Below are positions 1 through 8,878 of a stretch of 64,000 nucleotides of DNA, in pieces (the first letter of the stretch is position 1; each line of letters begins with the position of its first letter). The notes under the pieces are model-generated. The model searched no databases. It was not told the origin of the DNA and saw only the letters and a list, made by a program, of their open reading frames with translations. Source of the DNA: Runella rosea (lineage in GTDB: Bacteria > Bacteroidota > Bacteroidia > Cytophagales > Spirosomataceae); NCBI RefSeq assembly GCF_003325355.1, contig NZ_CP030850.1, positions 6,027,001 to 6,091,000 on the forward strand, written 5' to 3'. A program made the translations under genes and the position numbers.

Positions 1-716
1 CCTGCGCCAGTGTAAGGGCGTCAGTGGCTTGGTTGAATGCTCACTCGAACGAGTCAGCGGCGCGGCCTGATTTGATTTTAATGGATATAGAGCTGGCCGA
101 CGGGCAGAGTTTTGAGATATTTGAACAAACCAGCGTGAGTGCTCCCGTCATTTTTACGACTTCGTACGATGAATACGCTTTGCGCGCTTTTAAAGTCAAC
201 AGTATTGATTATTTGCTCAAACCCATCAAGCGGCATGAGCTAGAAGCGAGTTTGGAGAAGTACAAACGAACGCATCATAATCAAAACGGAGCATTGGCTG
301 GAAAAAATGAAACCAGCAGTGGGGTAGACATTGATGCGTTGGTGCAGCAACTCCGTCAACACATTCAGCCAGCGGATTATCGGCGGCGTTTTTTGGTGAA
401 ACACCTGCAACAATGGGTGCCTGTTGAGGTGAGCGATATTGCCTATTTTTATTCCGAAGAAGGCGTCAGTTTGTTTAAAACCGTTCACAATCAAAAGTTT
501 TCGCTAGATTACCCGTTAGATGAACTAGAGGCGATGCTTGACCCCGCCCACTTTTTTCGGGCCAATCGTCAATACATCGTTCACATCAACACGGTGCAGC
601 AGGTTCATCCTTATTTTAACAATAAACTGAAGCTAATTCTCAAGCCAAACACCGACGATGAAGTGCTGGTAAGCAGAGAGCGGGCCACGGATTTTAAGCG
701 CTGGATGGGTAAATAA
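1..716 (+). CDS. LytTR family response regulator, 5' truncated by the window edge
   Basis: Two-component response regulator that would bind DNA through a C-terminal LytTR domain. The reading frame is open to the left edge, and the visible protein begins inside the receiver domain, so the true start lies outside the window; the GTG at 24 is only an internal codon. The receiver shows the phospho-acceptor Asp in LILMDIELADG, the Thr in FTTSYDEYA and the Lys in LLKPI. A linker of about 45 residues leads to a LytTR domain containing RRFLVKHLQQWVPVE, with NRQYIVHI near the end. In this phylum such regulators usually sit next to a LytS/YehU-type histidine kinase; that partner would be upstream and is not visible. 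Family assignment is secure, target genes unknown. Confidence 0.9.
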   Translation, partial: CASVRASVAWLNAHSNESAARPDLILMDIELADGQSFEIFEQTSVSAPVIFTTSYDEYALRAFKVNSIDYLLKPIKRHELEASLEKYKRTHHNQNGALAGKNETSSGVDIDALVQQLRQHIQPADYRRRFLVKHLQQWVPVEVSDIAYFYSEEGVSLFKTVHNQKFSLDYPLDELEAMLDPAHFFRANRQYIVHINTVQQVHPYFNNKLKLILKPNTDDEVLVSRERATDFKRWMGK

Positions 717-731
717 AAACGGAGGGCAGCA

Positions 732-1166
732 TTATTGGGCTTTGGTCCAAACCGTAGTTTTGCCAAATGCCGCAATGCCTACGTATCCCCTGATTTCTAA
801 CTTTCCGTCTTTTAGTTTCAGAAAACCGTCGTAGGTTTTGCCGCTTTTGGGGTCGTACACTTTTCCATTTCGCCATTCATTTTGGTAGAATTCAAATTGT
901 TCCAGAATGGGCAGGTTTAATAATGGTCGTCCCTTCAATAAAGCGTTGGTGTTGTTGGCATCTTTTCGGGATGTTTTGCCGTCGGCTTCGTAGAGTTCTT
1001 TTCCCCAAATCAGTTTTCCGAAATAAAGATTCCCTGATTTGTAAATTCGGATTTTACCGTCTTTTTCGGCGTTAAACCAATCGCCCAAAATCGCATCGAC
1101 ATTTTGAGAAAAAGTAATGTTGCTGATTAAAAATAGGAATAGAGCGGCAAAAAGTATTGTTTTCAT
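732..1166 (-). CDS. DUF2147 domain secreted protein
   Basis: A 144-residue protein with an N-terminal signal peptide (MKTILFAALFLFLISNITFS, cleavage near residue 20) and one DUF2147 domain filling the rest. Family features seen are ILGDWFNAEKDGKIRIY, GKTSRKDANN, RPLLNLPIL and the terminal GKTTVWTKA. The domain is a small beta-rich module of exported proteins in Proteobacteria and Bacteroidota, and its biochemical role is not known. It is convergent with the preceding LytTR gene (15 bp gap) and separated by about 90 bp from the asparaginase gene behind it, so it is probably monocistronic. Confidence 0.85.
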   Translation of the reverse strand: MKTILFAALFLFLISNITFSQNVDAILGDWFNAEKDGKIRIYKSGNLYFGKLIWGKELYEADGKTSRKDANNTNALLKGRPLLNLPILEQFEFYQNEWRNGKVYDPKSGKTYDGFLKLKDGKLEIRGYVGIAAFGKTTVWTKAQ

Positions 1167-1258
1167 AGTCTTGCTGTGAATGGCTGATTCAACTTTACAT
1201 AACTAAAAATTTATCATTTAGTTTTGGAAAGAAGGTTTTACACCGCCACGATACTAAA

Positions 1259-2329
1259 TCACAACAAGCTCATTTCGCCCGCCAAAGGCTTTGCCAACTC
1301 TTCGCGGATGCGCGCCACATCGCTTTCCCGCGCCAAAATGCTCATCATTTTGGTGATGGCAGCTTCGGTGGTGATATCACCACCGCCTACAACGCCGATT
1401 TTCTGAAACCACGTACTGGTTTGGTAGCGTCCCTGCATCACGCGTCCGCCGTCGCACTGCGACACATTCATAATGACCACGCCGCGCTCTGTGGCTTCTT
1501 TTAGTTCGTACAAAAACCAGGGGAGGGTGGGGGCATTGCCAGCACCGAAAGTCTCCAGTACCACTCCGCGCAATCCGTTGATATTCAGTATAGAACGAAG
1601 TACATTTTGGGTGATACCTGGAAATAACTTTAGAATAGTCACATTTTCATCCAAAGGCAGCTGGACCCGAAAAGGCAGTTCTGGACGATACGGTGCGATG
1701 TAAGGGTAATTGTACTCAATCGTCACGCCGACTTCGGCCAAGGCGGGGTAATTTTCGGAGCGAAAAGCATTAAATTGGGAAGTCTCTTTTTTCTTGGCGC
1801 GGTTGCCACGCAGCAGATAATTTTGAAAATAAATGCATACTTCGGGCACCAACGGGCGACCTTCCCACTGTGCTGCCGCGATTTCCAAGGCTGTAATGAT
1901 GTTTTCGCGGGCGTCGGTCCGGGCAATTCCGATGGGCAATTGTGCGCCTGTCAGGATAACTGGCTTGCTGAGGTTTTGGAGCATAAAACTCAACGCCGAA
2001 GCGGTATAAGCCATCGTATCGGTGCCGTGTAGAATCACAAAACTGTCGTAAGAATCATAATGACGCTGAATCAACCGCGCCAAGTCCATCCACACATCGG
2101 GGCGCATATTAGATGAATCCATGATTTCTTCCAAACTCGTGAACGTAATCTCGAAGTCTAACCGCTTGATTTCGGGGAGCTTGTCTAGAATTTGTTCAAA
2201 ATCAAAGGGGACGAGTTGGCCTTTTTCAAAGACCATTCCGAGTGTTCCACCCGTGTATATCACCAATACGGAAGCGCGCGGACGGTTGGGTAAAACGGGA
2301 TTGATGGTGACTGATTTATATGCTGGCAT
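1259..2329 (-). CDS. ansA: Type I (cytoplasmic) L-asparaginase
   Basis: Hydrolyses L-asparagine to aspartate and ammonia. The 356-residue length fits the type I, bacterial cytosolic family. Both catalytic threonine motifs are visible: VIYTGGTLGMV near residue 25 and ILHGTDTMAYTASAL near residue 100. A further conserved motif is VILTGAQLPIG, and the C-terminal domain carries GVVLETFGAGNAP. No signal peptide is present, consistent with a cytoplasmic housekeeping enzyme rather than the periplasmic high-affinity type II. The ATG at 2329 opens the frame. The TatD gene lies 48 bp upstream on the same strand, so the two may be co-transcribed. Confidence 0.93.
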   Translation of the reverse strand: MPAYKSVTINPVLPNRPRASVLVIYTGGTLGMVFEKGQLVPFDFEQILDKLPEIKRLDFEITFTSLEEIMDSSNMRPDVWMDLARLIQRHYDSYDSFVILHGTDTMAYTASALSFMLQNLSKPVILTGAQLPIGIARTDARENIITALEIAAAQWEGRPLVPEVCIYFQNYLLRGNRAKKKETSQFNAFRSENYPALAEVGVTIEYNYPYIAPYRPELPFRVQLPLDENVTILKLFPGITQNVLRSILNINGLRGVVLETFGAGNAPTLPWFLYELKEATERGVVIMNVSQCDGGRVMQGRYQTSTWFQKIGVVGGGDITTEAAITKMMSILARESDVARIREELAKPLAGEMSLL

Positions 2330-2377
2330 GGTTGAGAAGTGTTGATGATAAAGAAATCGTTTTGAACGATGTGATGT

Positions 2378-3181
2378 TTAATATGACAGTTGGGCCGCGT
2401 TTTGCGTTGTGATGCGGGCAAGTTCTTCGACCGTAATTTGCATTAAGTCAGCGACTTTCTGCGCAATAATCGGAATGTACGCAACTTCGTTGCGCTTGCC
2501 ACGGTACGGTACGGGCGCTAAATAAGGGCAATCAGTTTCGAGCACAATATGTTCTACGTCTATGTAAGGCAAAACCTTGTCTAGGCCACCGTTTTTGAAG
2601 GTAGCCACGCCCCCAATTCCTAGTTTGAAGCCCAATTCAATCGCTTTTTGTGCCTCTTCAAGGGTTCCTGTAAAACAGTGGAAAATTCCTTTCAGCAGTG
2701 GATTTCCCACTTGCTCAATCAACTCAACGACTTCCCAAAAAGCACTGCGACTGTGAATGTCAATCCAAAGATTGTGTTTGAGGGCCAGATGGCATTGAAC
2801 CAAAAACGCTTCTTTTTGCTGCTCGACAAAGGTTTTATCCCAGTACAAGTCCATACCAATCTCGCCAATGGCTACAAACCCCCTTCCCAACCCTGCTTCT
2901 GTTTGGGGAAGGAGTTGTTGCTGGGCTGCTTTATTGAGCCAATCTTCTACGATGTATAGTTCTTTTTGAAAATCGTCTTTGACATACGTAGGATGCAGCC
3001 CCATCATGGGCAAACATACATTTGGGTACTGCTCTGCCAATGCCATCATGCCGTCGATGGTCGTGTGGTCACAATTGGGCATCCAGATTTGGGTAATTCC
3101 CGCCGCAAAAGCACGGTCAAGCATTTGGGTGCGGTCTTCATTAAAAACTTCGTCGTAAATATGAGCGTGGGTTTCTATCAT
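2378..3181 (-). CDS. TatD family metal-dependent hydrolase (DNase)
   Basis: Member of the TatD family of the amidohydrolase superfamily; relatives are Mg-dependent 3'-5' deoxyribonucleases. Metal-ligand motifs appear in the usual order: ETHAHIYDE at the N-terminus, IGEIGMDLYWD, WIDIHSRSA, GIFHCFTGT and LETDCPYLAP. GLHPTYV is the usual substrate-loop motif. The ATG at 3181 is chosen because the protein then begins MIETHAHIYDE, as in the family; an upstream ATG at 3220 would add 13 unrelated residues. The resulting 267 residues match the family length. The gene runs in the same direction as the GT2 gene upstream and ansA downstream. Confidence 0.92.
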   Translation of the reverse strand: MIETHAHIYDEVFNEDRTQMLDRAFAAGITQIWMPNCDHTTIDGMMALAEQYPNVCLPMMGLHPTYVKDDFQKELYIVEDWLNKAAQQQLLPQTEAGLGRGFVAIGEIGMDLYWDKTFVEQQKEAFLVQCHLALKHNLWIDIHSRSAFWEVVELIEQVGNPLLKGIFHCFTGTLEEAQKAIELGFKLGIGGVATFKNGGLDKVLPYIDVEHIVLETDCPYLAPVPYRGKRNEVAYIPIIAQKVADLMQITVEELARITTQNAAQLSY

Positions 3182-3243
3182 GAGTCGTGAATTGAGAAAG
3201 ATGAAGTGCTTTGAAAACAAACACTTTTCGGTTTTTCTGTTTC

Positions 3244-4242
3244 TTAATATTGTCGTCCTTTCCAGACGGTGTTTTTTCGTAGATAAAAATTAATCAGCAT
3301 CACAAAGTTCATCAAGAGGTGGTAAAACCAGAAAAAAGGGACGCCGATAAAAAAGTGTGGTTGTTGTAGCCAATTTAAGATACTGACCAGCCAAGTACAG
3401 ACCCACAGAACGTATAAGAATAAAATAACAAGGGCGGCTTTGGGTACAAAAATGCCTAAAAGCACTATAAAAGGAAGGAATAATGCATTGACATACACCC
3501 CGATACGTTGCCCCCAAGGCAGGGTCATGGCGCCGTACATCCAGCGTTTTCGTTGAATCAATAGTTGAGAAAAGGTCGGAATCGGTTGGGAAAGGGTCAG
3601 GACGCGGCGGTCAAATAGTTGGACAAATTTAAAACCTTTAATCACGATAGCGTGAAAAAGAGCGTAGTCTTCGGTGATTGAAAAACCTACTTTTTCGTAC
3701 CCTCCCACGGCCTGAAAAGCTTTACGACTTACGGCCATGTTGTTGCCCATTGCCGTAATGGGGACCCCAAAAAGGGAAAATAAACGCATCAATGCAAGAT
3801 AATACAACCATTCAATGGCTTGCATCAGCCCCAAAAAGCCTCCGCCTTTTATGGCTGTGATACCCGTTACGATGCCCACGTCGGGTTTGAAGTGCGAAAG
3901 CATGTTTTCAATCCACTTCTCTGGTACTTCAATATCGGCATCCGTAAAAAACAGAAATTCTCCCTGCGCCCGTTGCGTCAGTTGAGCCAACGCATTGGTT
4001 TTTCCTTTCAGGGTCGATGCACCGCCTGAATCAGGAGCGGGGGTAATGTTAACAAGTTCAAAATGAGGTTTGTCCCGAATAAACTCCTGCACCAACGCCC
4101 CCGTCTCGTCTTCCGAAGCATCATTGCCGATGAGGATTTGCAGGTGTTCTGGTGGATAACTCAACGCTGCCACAGACTGCAAACAGGCGACGATATTGTC
4201 CGCTTCGTTGCGAGCGGCGATAAGAACTGATACTTTTTTCAC
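3244..4242 (-). CDS. Glycosyltransferase family 2, membrane-anchored
   Basis: Transfers a sugar from a nucleotide-sugar donor to an unknown lipid or glycan acceptor. The GT-A domain spans about residues 1-230, with VSVLIAARNEADNI at the N-terminus, the metal-binding FFTDADIEVPE, the catalytic SITEDYALFH and the product-site IQRKRWMYG (QxxRW). About three hydrophobic segments follow, from FLPFIVLLGIF to the C-terminus, so the catalytic domain is probably held on the inner face of the membrane. This architecture is shared with processive synthases and with polyprenol-linked transferases, and the substrate cannot be read from sequence. It is divergent from the K+ channel gene across about 210 bp. 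Confidence 0.88.
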   Translation of the reverse strand: MKKVSVLIAARNEADNIVACLQSVAALSYPPEHLQILIGNDASEDETGALVQEFIRDKPHFELVNITPAPDSGGASTLKGKTNALAQLTQRAQGEFLFFTDADIEVPEKWIENMLSHFKPDVGIVTGITAIKGGGFLGLMQAIEWLYYLALMRLFSLFGVPITAMGNNMAVSRKAFQAVGGYEKVGFSITEDYALFHAIVIKGFKFVQLFDRRVLTLSQPIPTFSQLLIQRKRWMYGAMTLPWGQRIGVYVNALFLPFIVLLGIFVPKAALVILFLYVLWVCTWLVSILNWLQQPHFFIGVPFFWFYHLLMNFVMLINFYLRKNTVWKGRQY

Positions 4243-4452
4243 ACCCTACTTTTTTGCAAAGGTAAGTGTTCTTGGGTTGTATTTTGAGTTTCAAAACTTG
4301 GTATTCGTCGGTATAAATGACAATTGAGTTGTCTTGTTGCTTTAAAATGAGGCTTTTATCATTAATTTTAGTTATGTGTTGAACGCGAAACGAAGGGGAA
4401 ATTGTTAGGAGAAAATAGACTATTTACCCCTTCATTGATTGCTCATTATCGT

Positions 4453-5439
4453 ATGGCTACACATCGACTGATCACTAAAGTTAAAAACAGTAAACTTCTC
4501 GAAAAAGAGGAAGAACGCCGTGATGTAGGATTCGGAACCCGCATTACCAATGACCGTGGGCGATTGATGAAATCCGACGGGTCTTTTAATGCGCGCCGAG
4601 TCAATGGCTCATTTTGGGCGCGACTTGATATTTTCCATCGCCTGACGGGACTTTCTTGGCCGATGTTTTTTCTGGTGGTATTCATGGTATATTTTGTGGT
4701 AAACTGTTTTTTTTCAGTGCTTTATATGATGATAGGTGTTGAGCACCTTCAAGGAATTAAGGCCGTTAGTACGATGGAGCAGTTTTGGGGGGCATTCTTC
4801 TTTAGCGCCCAAACATTAACCACCGTGGGCTATGGCCACGTTGCACCCGTGGGGCTGGTGGCGAGCGGACTGTCATCTATTGAGTCGCTCGTGGGAGTGT
4901 TAGGCTTTGCGATTGCGTCAGGTTTGGTCTATGGACGGTTTTCCCGTCCGATACCCAAAATTCTTTTTAGCCGAAATGCTATCTTTGCGCCTTATCTGGA
5001 TATCAACGGTTGGATGTTTCGGATGATTAACGAGAGTCCGACGGAGTTGGTGGATGTGCGGGTTGAGATTTCACTTTCACGATTGGAAACCCTCCCCAAC
5101 GGACAGCGCTCGCGGCGTTATTATCAATTAAAACTGGAGCGTAGTCAGGTAAATTTTTTTCCATTAAGTTGGACGATTGTACATCCTATCACTGAAGCGA
5201 GTCCTTTATACGGTGCCACGGAGGACAGCTTGGCGGAGTCGGATACGGAGTTTCTGGTGTATGTTAGGGCCACCGAAGAAACTTTTTTGCAATCGGTACA
5301 TGCCCGGTATTCGTTTCGGTACGAAGAAGTGGTGTGGGGCGCAAAGTTTGTTCCCATGTTTGATAGCGGTAAGCGGGACGATATTGTGAGCGTAGATGTC
5401 CAAAAAATACACGATTATGAGCCCAAAGAGTTGAATTAA
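4453..5439 (+). CDS. Inward-rectifier-type (KirBac-like) potassium channel
   Basis: Potassium channel subunit, expected to form tetramers. TM1 is WPMFFLVVFMVYFVVNCFF, the pore helix and filter read QTLTTVGYGHVAP, and TM2 is SLVGVLGFAIASGLVYGRF ending in FSRP. The C-terminal half is the immunoglobulin-like Kir cytoplasmic domain (PILFSRNAIFAPY, WTIVHPITEASPLYG, HARYSFRYEEVVWG). At the TM2 position that holds the rectification-controlling acidic residue in eukaryotic Kir channels this protein has Phe by my manual alignment, which predicts weak polyamine block. The ATG at 4453 is preferred over a TTG at 4402. The atp genes begin 22 bp downstream on the same strand. Confidence 0.92.
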   Translation: MATHRLITKVKNSKLLEKEEERRDVGFGTRITNDRGRLMKSDGSFNARRVNGSFWARLDIFHRLTGLSWPMFFLVVFMVYFVVNCFFSVLYMMIGVEHLQGIKAVSTMEQFWGAFFFSAQTLTTVGYGHVAPVGLVASGLSSIESLVGVLGFAIASGLVYGRFSRPIPKILFSRNAIFAPYLDINGWMFRMINESPTELVDVRVEISLSRLETLPNGQRSRRYYQLKLERSQVNFFPLSWTIVHPITEASPLYGATEDSLAESDTEFLVYVRATEETFLQSVHARYSFRYEEVVWGAKFVPMFDSGKRDDIVSVDVQKIHDYEPKELN

Positions 5440-5460
5440 GTTCAAATCTTCTGTTGTAAA

Positions 5461-5679
5461 ATGACTGAAAATGGCGACTCAATGCGTAAAAAGACAACCA
5501 ATTACGCCAAATATTCGAGCATTGGCATGCAAATGCTCGGAATCATCGGGCTGGGAACCTACGCGGGAGTAAAGCTGGACGAATGGCAAGGAAATAAAAT
5601 TCCTGGTTGGACATTGGCATTGTCATTACTTTCTATCGCTGCGGCCTTGTATAATTTCATCCGGCAGGTCAAATCCTAA
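5461..5679 (+). CDS. AtpZ/AtpI-family small membrane protein
   Basis: A 72-residue protein with two hydrophobic segments (SIGMQMLGIIGLGTYAGVKL and WTLALSLLSIAAALYNFI) joined by a short polar loop containing DEW and IPGW, as in the AtpZ/AtpI family. These proteins are encoded at the start of many ATP synthase operons and have been linked to assembly of the c-ring and to Mg2+/Ca2+ handling; the exact role here is not known. Position directly before the F0 genes supports the call. The ATG at 5461 is used; an ATG at 5482 is a possible alternative. Confidence 0.8.
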   Translation: MTENGDSMRKKTTNYAKYSSIGMQMLGIIGLGTYAGVKLDEWQGNKIPGWTLALSLLSIAAALYNFIRQVKS

Positions 5680-5769
5680 TTTCTAAGGGAGAAGTGACCC
5701 AATATTTTTTTGTAATACTCTGCACTTACCTGCTGTTTGTTACCTATTTCGTTGATTAACTTTTATAAA

Positions 5770-6135
5770 ATGTTTCGAACTATCCTTTTTACGTTCTTTT
5801 TGGGAATTGTACTTTTTACAGCCGATTACTTTTCAGCCGGGACATATATCCATCCTGAAAAATGGACTATTCTGGCCTTCTTCTTTGTGGTTTCGTTGCT
5901 TCAACATCGTTTGATGGAGCAGGGTTTTAAGGAGAATAGAGAAAGATTTGTTCAATTTTACCTGACCACGGTCGTCGTTCGCCTCTTAATGTGTCTGGTA
6001 TTTGTAGGGGTATTTTTGTATTTCAAGGTGACCGCTCCCAATAGCTTCGTCGTTACCTTTTTTGCATTTTATTTATTTTATACTTGTTTTGAAATATACG
6101 GATTGTATCGTAACTTGCGCCGCGATTTGGAATAG
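5770..6135 (+). CDS. Four-helix membrane protein of the atp operon, unknown function
   Basis: A 121-residue protein with about four hydrophobic stretches: TILFTFFLGIVLFTADYF, WTILAFFFVVSLLQH, TVVVRLLMCLVFVGVFLYF and FVVTFFAFYLFYTCFEIYG. It ends in a basic, charged tail (RNLRRDLE). I see no catalytic motif. It lies between the AtpZ-like gene and atpB on the same strand, with 38 bp to atpB. By position it resembles the poorly conserved AtpI-like proteins found before atpB in many bacteria, and a role in F0 assembly is an inference from that. The ATG at 5770 is preferred to the TTG at 5737. Confidence 0.7.
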   Translation: MFRTILFTFFLGIVLFTADYFSAGTYIHPEKWTILAFFFVVSLLQHRLMEQGFKENRERFVQFYLTTVVVRLLMCLVFVGVFLYFKVTAPNSFVVTFFAFYLFYTCFEIYGLYRNLRRDLE

Positions 6136-6173
6136 GAGCGTATTCTTAATTTGTAATTCGTTAATCGTTAGTT

Positions 6174-7271
6174 ATGTTTCAGACCTTACGTCATACATTT
6201 TTCGCGACATTCGCGCTACTTTTTGTTACTTTTTCCGTTGCTTTCGCCGAAGAACCGGCTCATGACCATGAAGCCAAAGAAAGCAAATTCAACATTGGTG
6301 AGATGATCATGCACCACATCGCAGATGCCCACGAATGGGAATTTGCGCATGGTTTGTCAATACCGCTTCCTGTCATTATTTATGACAATGGGGTGAAGGT
6401 ATTTTCATCGAGCAACTTCTACCACTCGCCCGATGCTACCCACGAAGATCACGAAAACCACGTGTATCCCAACAAAGCCTTAGGCTACGTATTGGAGCAT
6501 GAGCACATTTACCCAATCGGGGCAGATGGCAAAGCCAACAAAGAAGCACACGTATTGGATTTTTCCATTACTAAGAATGTAGCTTCTCTGCTTTTAAGTG
6601 CCGTTATTCTTTTGCTTATCTTTACTTCGGTTGCCAAAGGTTATTCCAAAAATAAAGGGAAAGCTCCTTCGGGCATCCAATCGTTTTTGGAGCCTATCAT
6701 TCTGTTTATTCGGGATGAAGTGGTCAAGCCAGCCATCGGACCTAAATACGAAAGATACCTTCCTTATTTATTGACCTTATTTTTCTTCATTTGGGTAAAC
6801 AACCTCCTTGGGTTGGTTCCTGGTGGCGCAAACTTAACGGGCAACATTGCCGTAACGTTGATTCTGGCGGTTATTACCTTTATCATTGTTCACTTCAGCG
6901 CCAATAAGCACTATTTCGCTCACTTGATCAAGCCAACAGGTGTACCAGTTGCCCTGTTGCCAATTATGATTCCCGTAGAAATTGTGGGCGTATTCATGAA
7001 GCCTTTCTCATTGATGGTTCGACTTTTTGCCAACATCACGGCGGGTCACATCATTATCTTGAGCCTTTTAGGTTTGATATTTATTGCCAACAACTTAGGT
7101 GGTGGCGGTACTGGTTGGGCGGTGAGCCCGTTGGTGCTCATCTTTACGTTGTTTATGAACGTTATTGAGTTATTGGTGGCGTTTTTGCAGGCCTTTATCT
7201 TTACGCTCCTGACGTCTATGTACATCGGAAGCTCTATCGAAGAAAGCCACGAAGCAGACCACGGACACTAA
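6174..7271 (+). CDS. atpB: F0F1 ATP synthase subunit a, with His-rich N-terminal extension
   Basis: Proton channel half of the F0 motor. The C-terminal two thirds carry the conserved core: ILFIRDEVVKPAIG, YLLTLFFFIWVNNLLGLVP, and the essential Arg in SLMVRLFANITAGH, followed by LVAFLQAFIFTLLTSMYI. At 365 residues it is longer than the roughly 240-270 of most bacteria. A signal peptide (cleaved near AFAEE) is followed by about 110 residues rich in His, Asp and Glu (DHEAKESK, EDHENHVYP, LEHEHIYPIG) that should face the periplasm. Such extensions are common in Bacteroidota. The ATG at 6174 begins with a good signal sequence, so the start is credible. Confidence 0.95.
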   Translation: MFQTLRHTFFATFALLFVTFSVAFAEEPAHDHEAKESKFNIGEMIMHHIADAHEWEFAHGLSIPLPVIIYDNGVKVFSSSNFYHSPDATHEDHENHVYPNKALGYVLEHEHIYPIGADGKANKEAHVLDFSITKNVASLLLSAVILLLIFTSVAKGYSKNKGKAPSGIQSFLEPIILFIRDEVVKPAIGPKYERYLPYLLTLFFFIWVNNLLGLVPGGANLTGNIAVTLILAVITFIIVHFSANKHYFAHLIKPTGVPVALLPIMIPVEIVGVFMKPFSLMVRLFANITAGHIIILSLLGLIFIANNLGGGGTGWAVSPLVLIFTLFMNVIELLVAFLQAFIFTLLTSMYIGSSIEESHEADHGH

Positions 7272-7320
7272 TTTACGCGTACCATTTTCAATTGAATTCT
7301 TTTGTTTCACTATATAATAA

Positions 7321-7593
<273 letters not shown>

Positions 7594-7604
7594 TTGCAAC
7601 AAAG

Positions 7605-7644
7605 GGATTTCGTACTGTGCGCATTAGGCGTCGGTACGAAATCC
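7605..7644 (+). promoter_or_regulatory. Hairpin between atpE and atpF
   Basis: Perfect 11-bp inverted repeat, GGATTTCGTAC at 7605-7615 and GTACGAAATCC at 7634-7644, with an 18-nt loop. It is 12 bp past the atpE stop and 63 bp before atpF. It is followed by TCTCTTTT, a weak U-tract, so it could act as a leaky terminator or as an mRNA 3'-end stabiliser giving more subunit c than subunit b. The structure is seen; the role is inferred. Confidence 0.6.
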
Positions 7645-7707
7645 TCTCTTTTGTAGTAAACAAGAGGAATTCTAAATTATTATCTCAAAACTGTAAACTG
7701 TATTCAA

Positions 7708-8202
7708 ATGGAATTGTTAACCCCCGCAATCGGCTTACTTTTCTGGATGTTGGTGGTATTTGTTATCTTGGTGGTGATCCTGCGCGTAGCCGCTTGGAAA
7801 CCCATCATGAACGGCTTAAAAGAACGCGAACATCAGATTCAAAGCGCGCTTGATTTGGCCGAAAAGACCCGTGCCGACATGGCTAAGTTGCAGTCAGACA
7901 ATGAAAAATTACTGGCCCAAGCCCGTGCCGAGCGCGACAGCATTTTGAAATCTGCCAAAGAATCTGCCGACCGTCTGATTGCCGAAGCAAAAGACCGCGC
8001 AGGTATCGAAGGAAAACGCATTATTGAAGATGCACGTGAGGCCATCAACAATGAGCGCGTAGCCATTGTTGCTCAAATGAAGAAAGAAATCGTCACGATT
8101 TCGCTTGATATTGCCGAGAAAGTGTTGCGTAAAGAATTGGGCGACAAGACCTCGCAGGAGAAATTGGTAGCTGATTTGGCCAAAGAAGCAAGACTTAACT
8201 AG
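7708..8202 (+). CDS. atpF: F0F1 ATP synthase subunit b
   Basis: Peripheral stalk subunit. A single N-terminal membrane helix (IGLLFWMLVVFVILVVILRVAAW) is followed by the conserved KPIMNGLKEREHQI and a long charged, Ala/Lys/Glu-rich helix that should dimerise as a coiled coil. Length 164 fits the family. The ATG at 7708 gives the short N-terminus MELLTPAIG typical of subunit b in this phylum. It is separated from atpE by a 114-bp spacer with a hairpin and from atpH by 56 bp. Confidence 0.95.
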   Translation: MELLTPAIGLLFWMLVVFVILVVILRVAAWKPIMNGLKEREHQIQSALDLAEKTRADMAKLQSDNEKLLAQARAERDSILKSAKESADRLIAEAKDRAGIEGKRIIEDAREAINNERVAIVAQMKKEIVTISLDIAEKVLRKELGDKTSQEKLVADLAKEARLN

Positions 8203-8217
8203 TCAATTATCATTCAA

Positions 8218-8240
8218 CATTGAACTGTTGATGTTCAATG
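8218..8240 (+). promoter_or_regulatory. Hairpin in the atpF-atpH spacer
   Basis: Perfect 8-bp inverted repeat CATTGAAC (8218-8225) and GTTCAATG (8233-8240) with a 7-nt loop, ending 18 bp before the atpH start. There is no U-tract, so it is more likely to affect atpH translation or mRNA stability than to terminate. Low-level evidence only. Confidence 0.4.
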
Positions 8241-8258
8241 GTAACTGTTCAATAAATT

Positions 8259-8795
8259 ATGTCTGAATCTACCGTAGCATTACGATACGCCAAATCGCTT
8301 ATCGACTTGGCACAAGAACAAAACGTGGTGGACACTGTTTATCAGGATATGCTTTTCTTCAAGCAGACAGCAGAAGAAAATCGTGGATTGATGTTGGCCC
8401 TTAAAAGCCCTGTGGTACGTCACGACAAGAAATTGGCGATTCTGGAAGGAGTATTTAAGACCAGAGTAAGCCCAACTTCTTACACGATCTTTACCATCAT
8501 CACGAAGAAAAACCGCGAAGGAATCATGTTCAGTATCGCGGAAGAGTTTATCAAGCTGTATGATGAGAAAAAAGGCATTGTCAAAGCGCTCATTACTTCT
8601 TCGATGCCATTGACCGCTCCATTACGCACGCAATTTGTGAGCATAGTAGCCGAAGCTACTGGCAAAACAGTTGAATTAGAGGAGAAAGTAGATGAGAAAC
8701 TCATTGGAGGATACGTGTTGCGCGTTGGAGACCGGCAAGTAGATGCGTCTATTCGCACGCGCTTAAACGACTTAAAATTGAAGTTGCTCAACTAA
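8259..8795 (+). CDS. atpH: F0F1 ATP synthase subunit delta
   Basis: Links the peripheral stalk to the F1 head. The 178-residue protein begins STVALRYAKSLIDLAQE, as in the OSCP/delta family. The C-terminal part contains LIGGYVLRVGDRQVDASIRTRL, the conserved signature of delta. In most bacteria atpA and atpG follow directly. Here a strong terminator comes 30 bp after the stop, and no F1 catalytic gene is present in the window, so atpA/G/D/C must be encoded elsewhere if the enzyme is functional. Confidence 0.95.
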   Translation: MSESTVALRYAKSLIDLAQEQNVVDTVYQDMLFFKQTAEENRGLMLALKSPVVRHDKKLAILEGVFKTRVSPTSYTIFTIITKKNREGIMFSIAEEFIKLYDEKKGIVKALITSSMPLTAPLRTQFVSIVAEATGKTVELEEKVDEKLIGGYVLRVGDRQVDASIRTRLNDLKLKLLN

Positions 8796-8824
8796 GATAT
8801 TTTTTATCTGCTTAGAGTGACAGA

Positions 8825-8857
8825 AGCCCTCATTGCCTTGCGATGAGGGCTTTTTTT
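8825..8857 (+). terminator. Rho-independent terminator after atpH
   Basis: Nine-bp stem AGCCCTCAT (8825-8833) and ATGAGGGCT (8843-8851), 9-nt loop, followed by a T7 run. Its 23-bp core matches the second terminator at 9883-9905 at 22 of 23 positions. Confidence 0.92.
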
Positions 8858-8878
8858 GTTGGTTTTTTAATAAAATCT

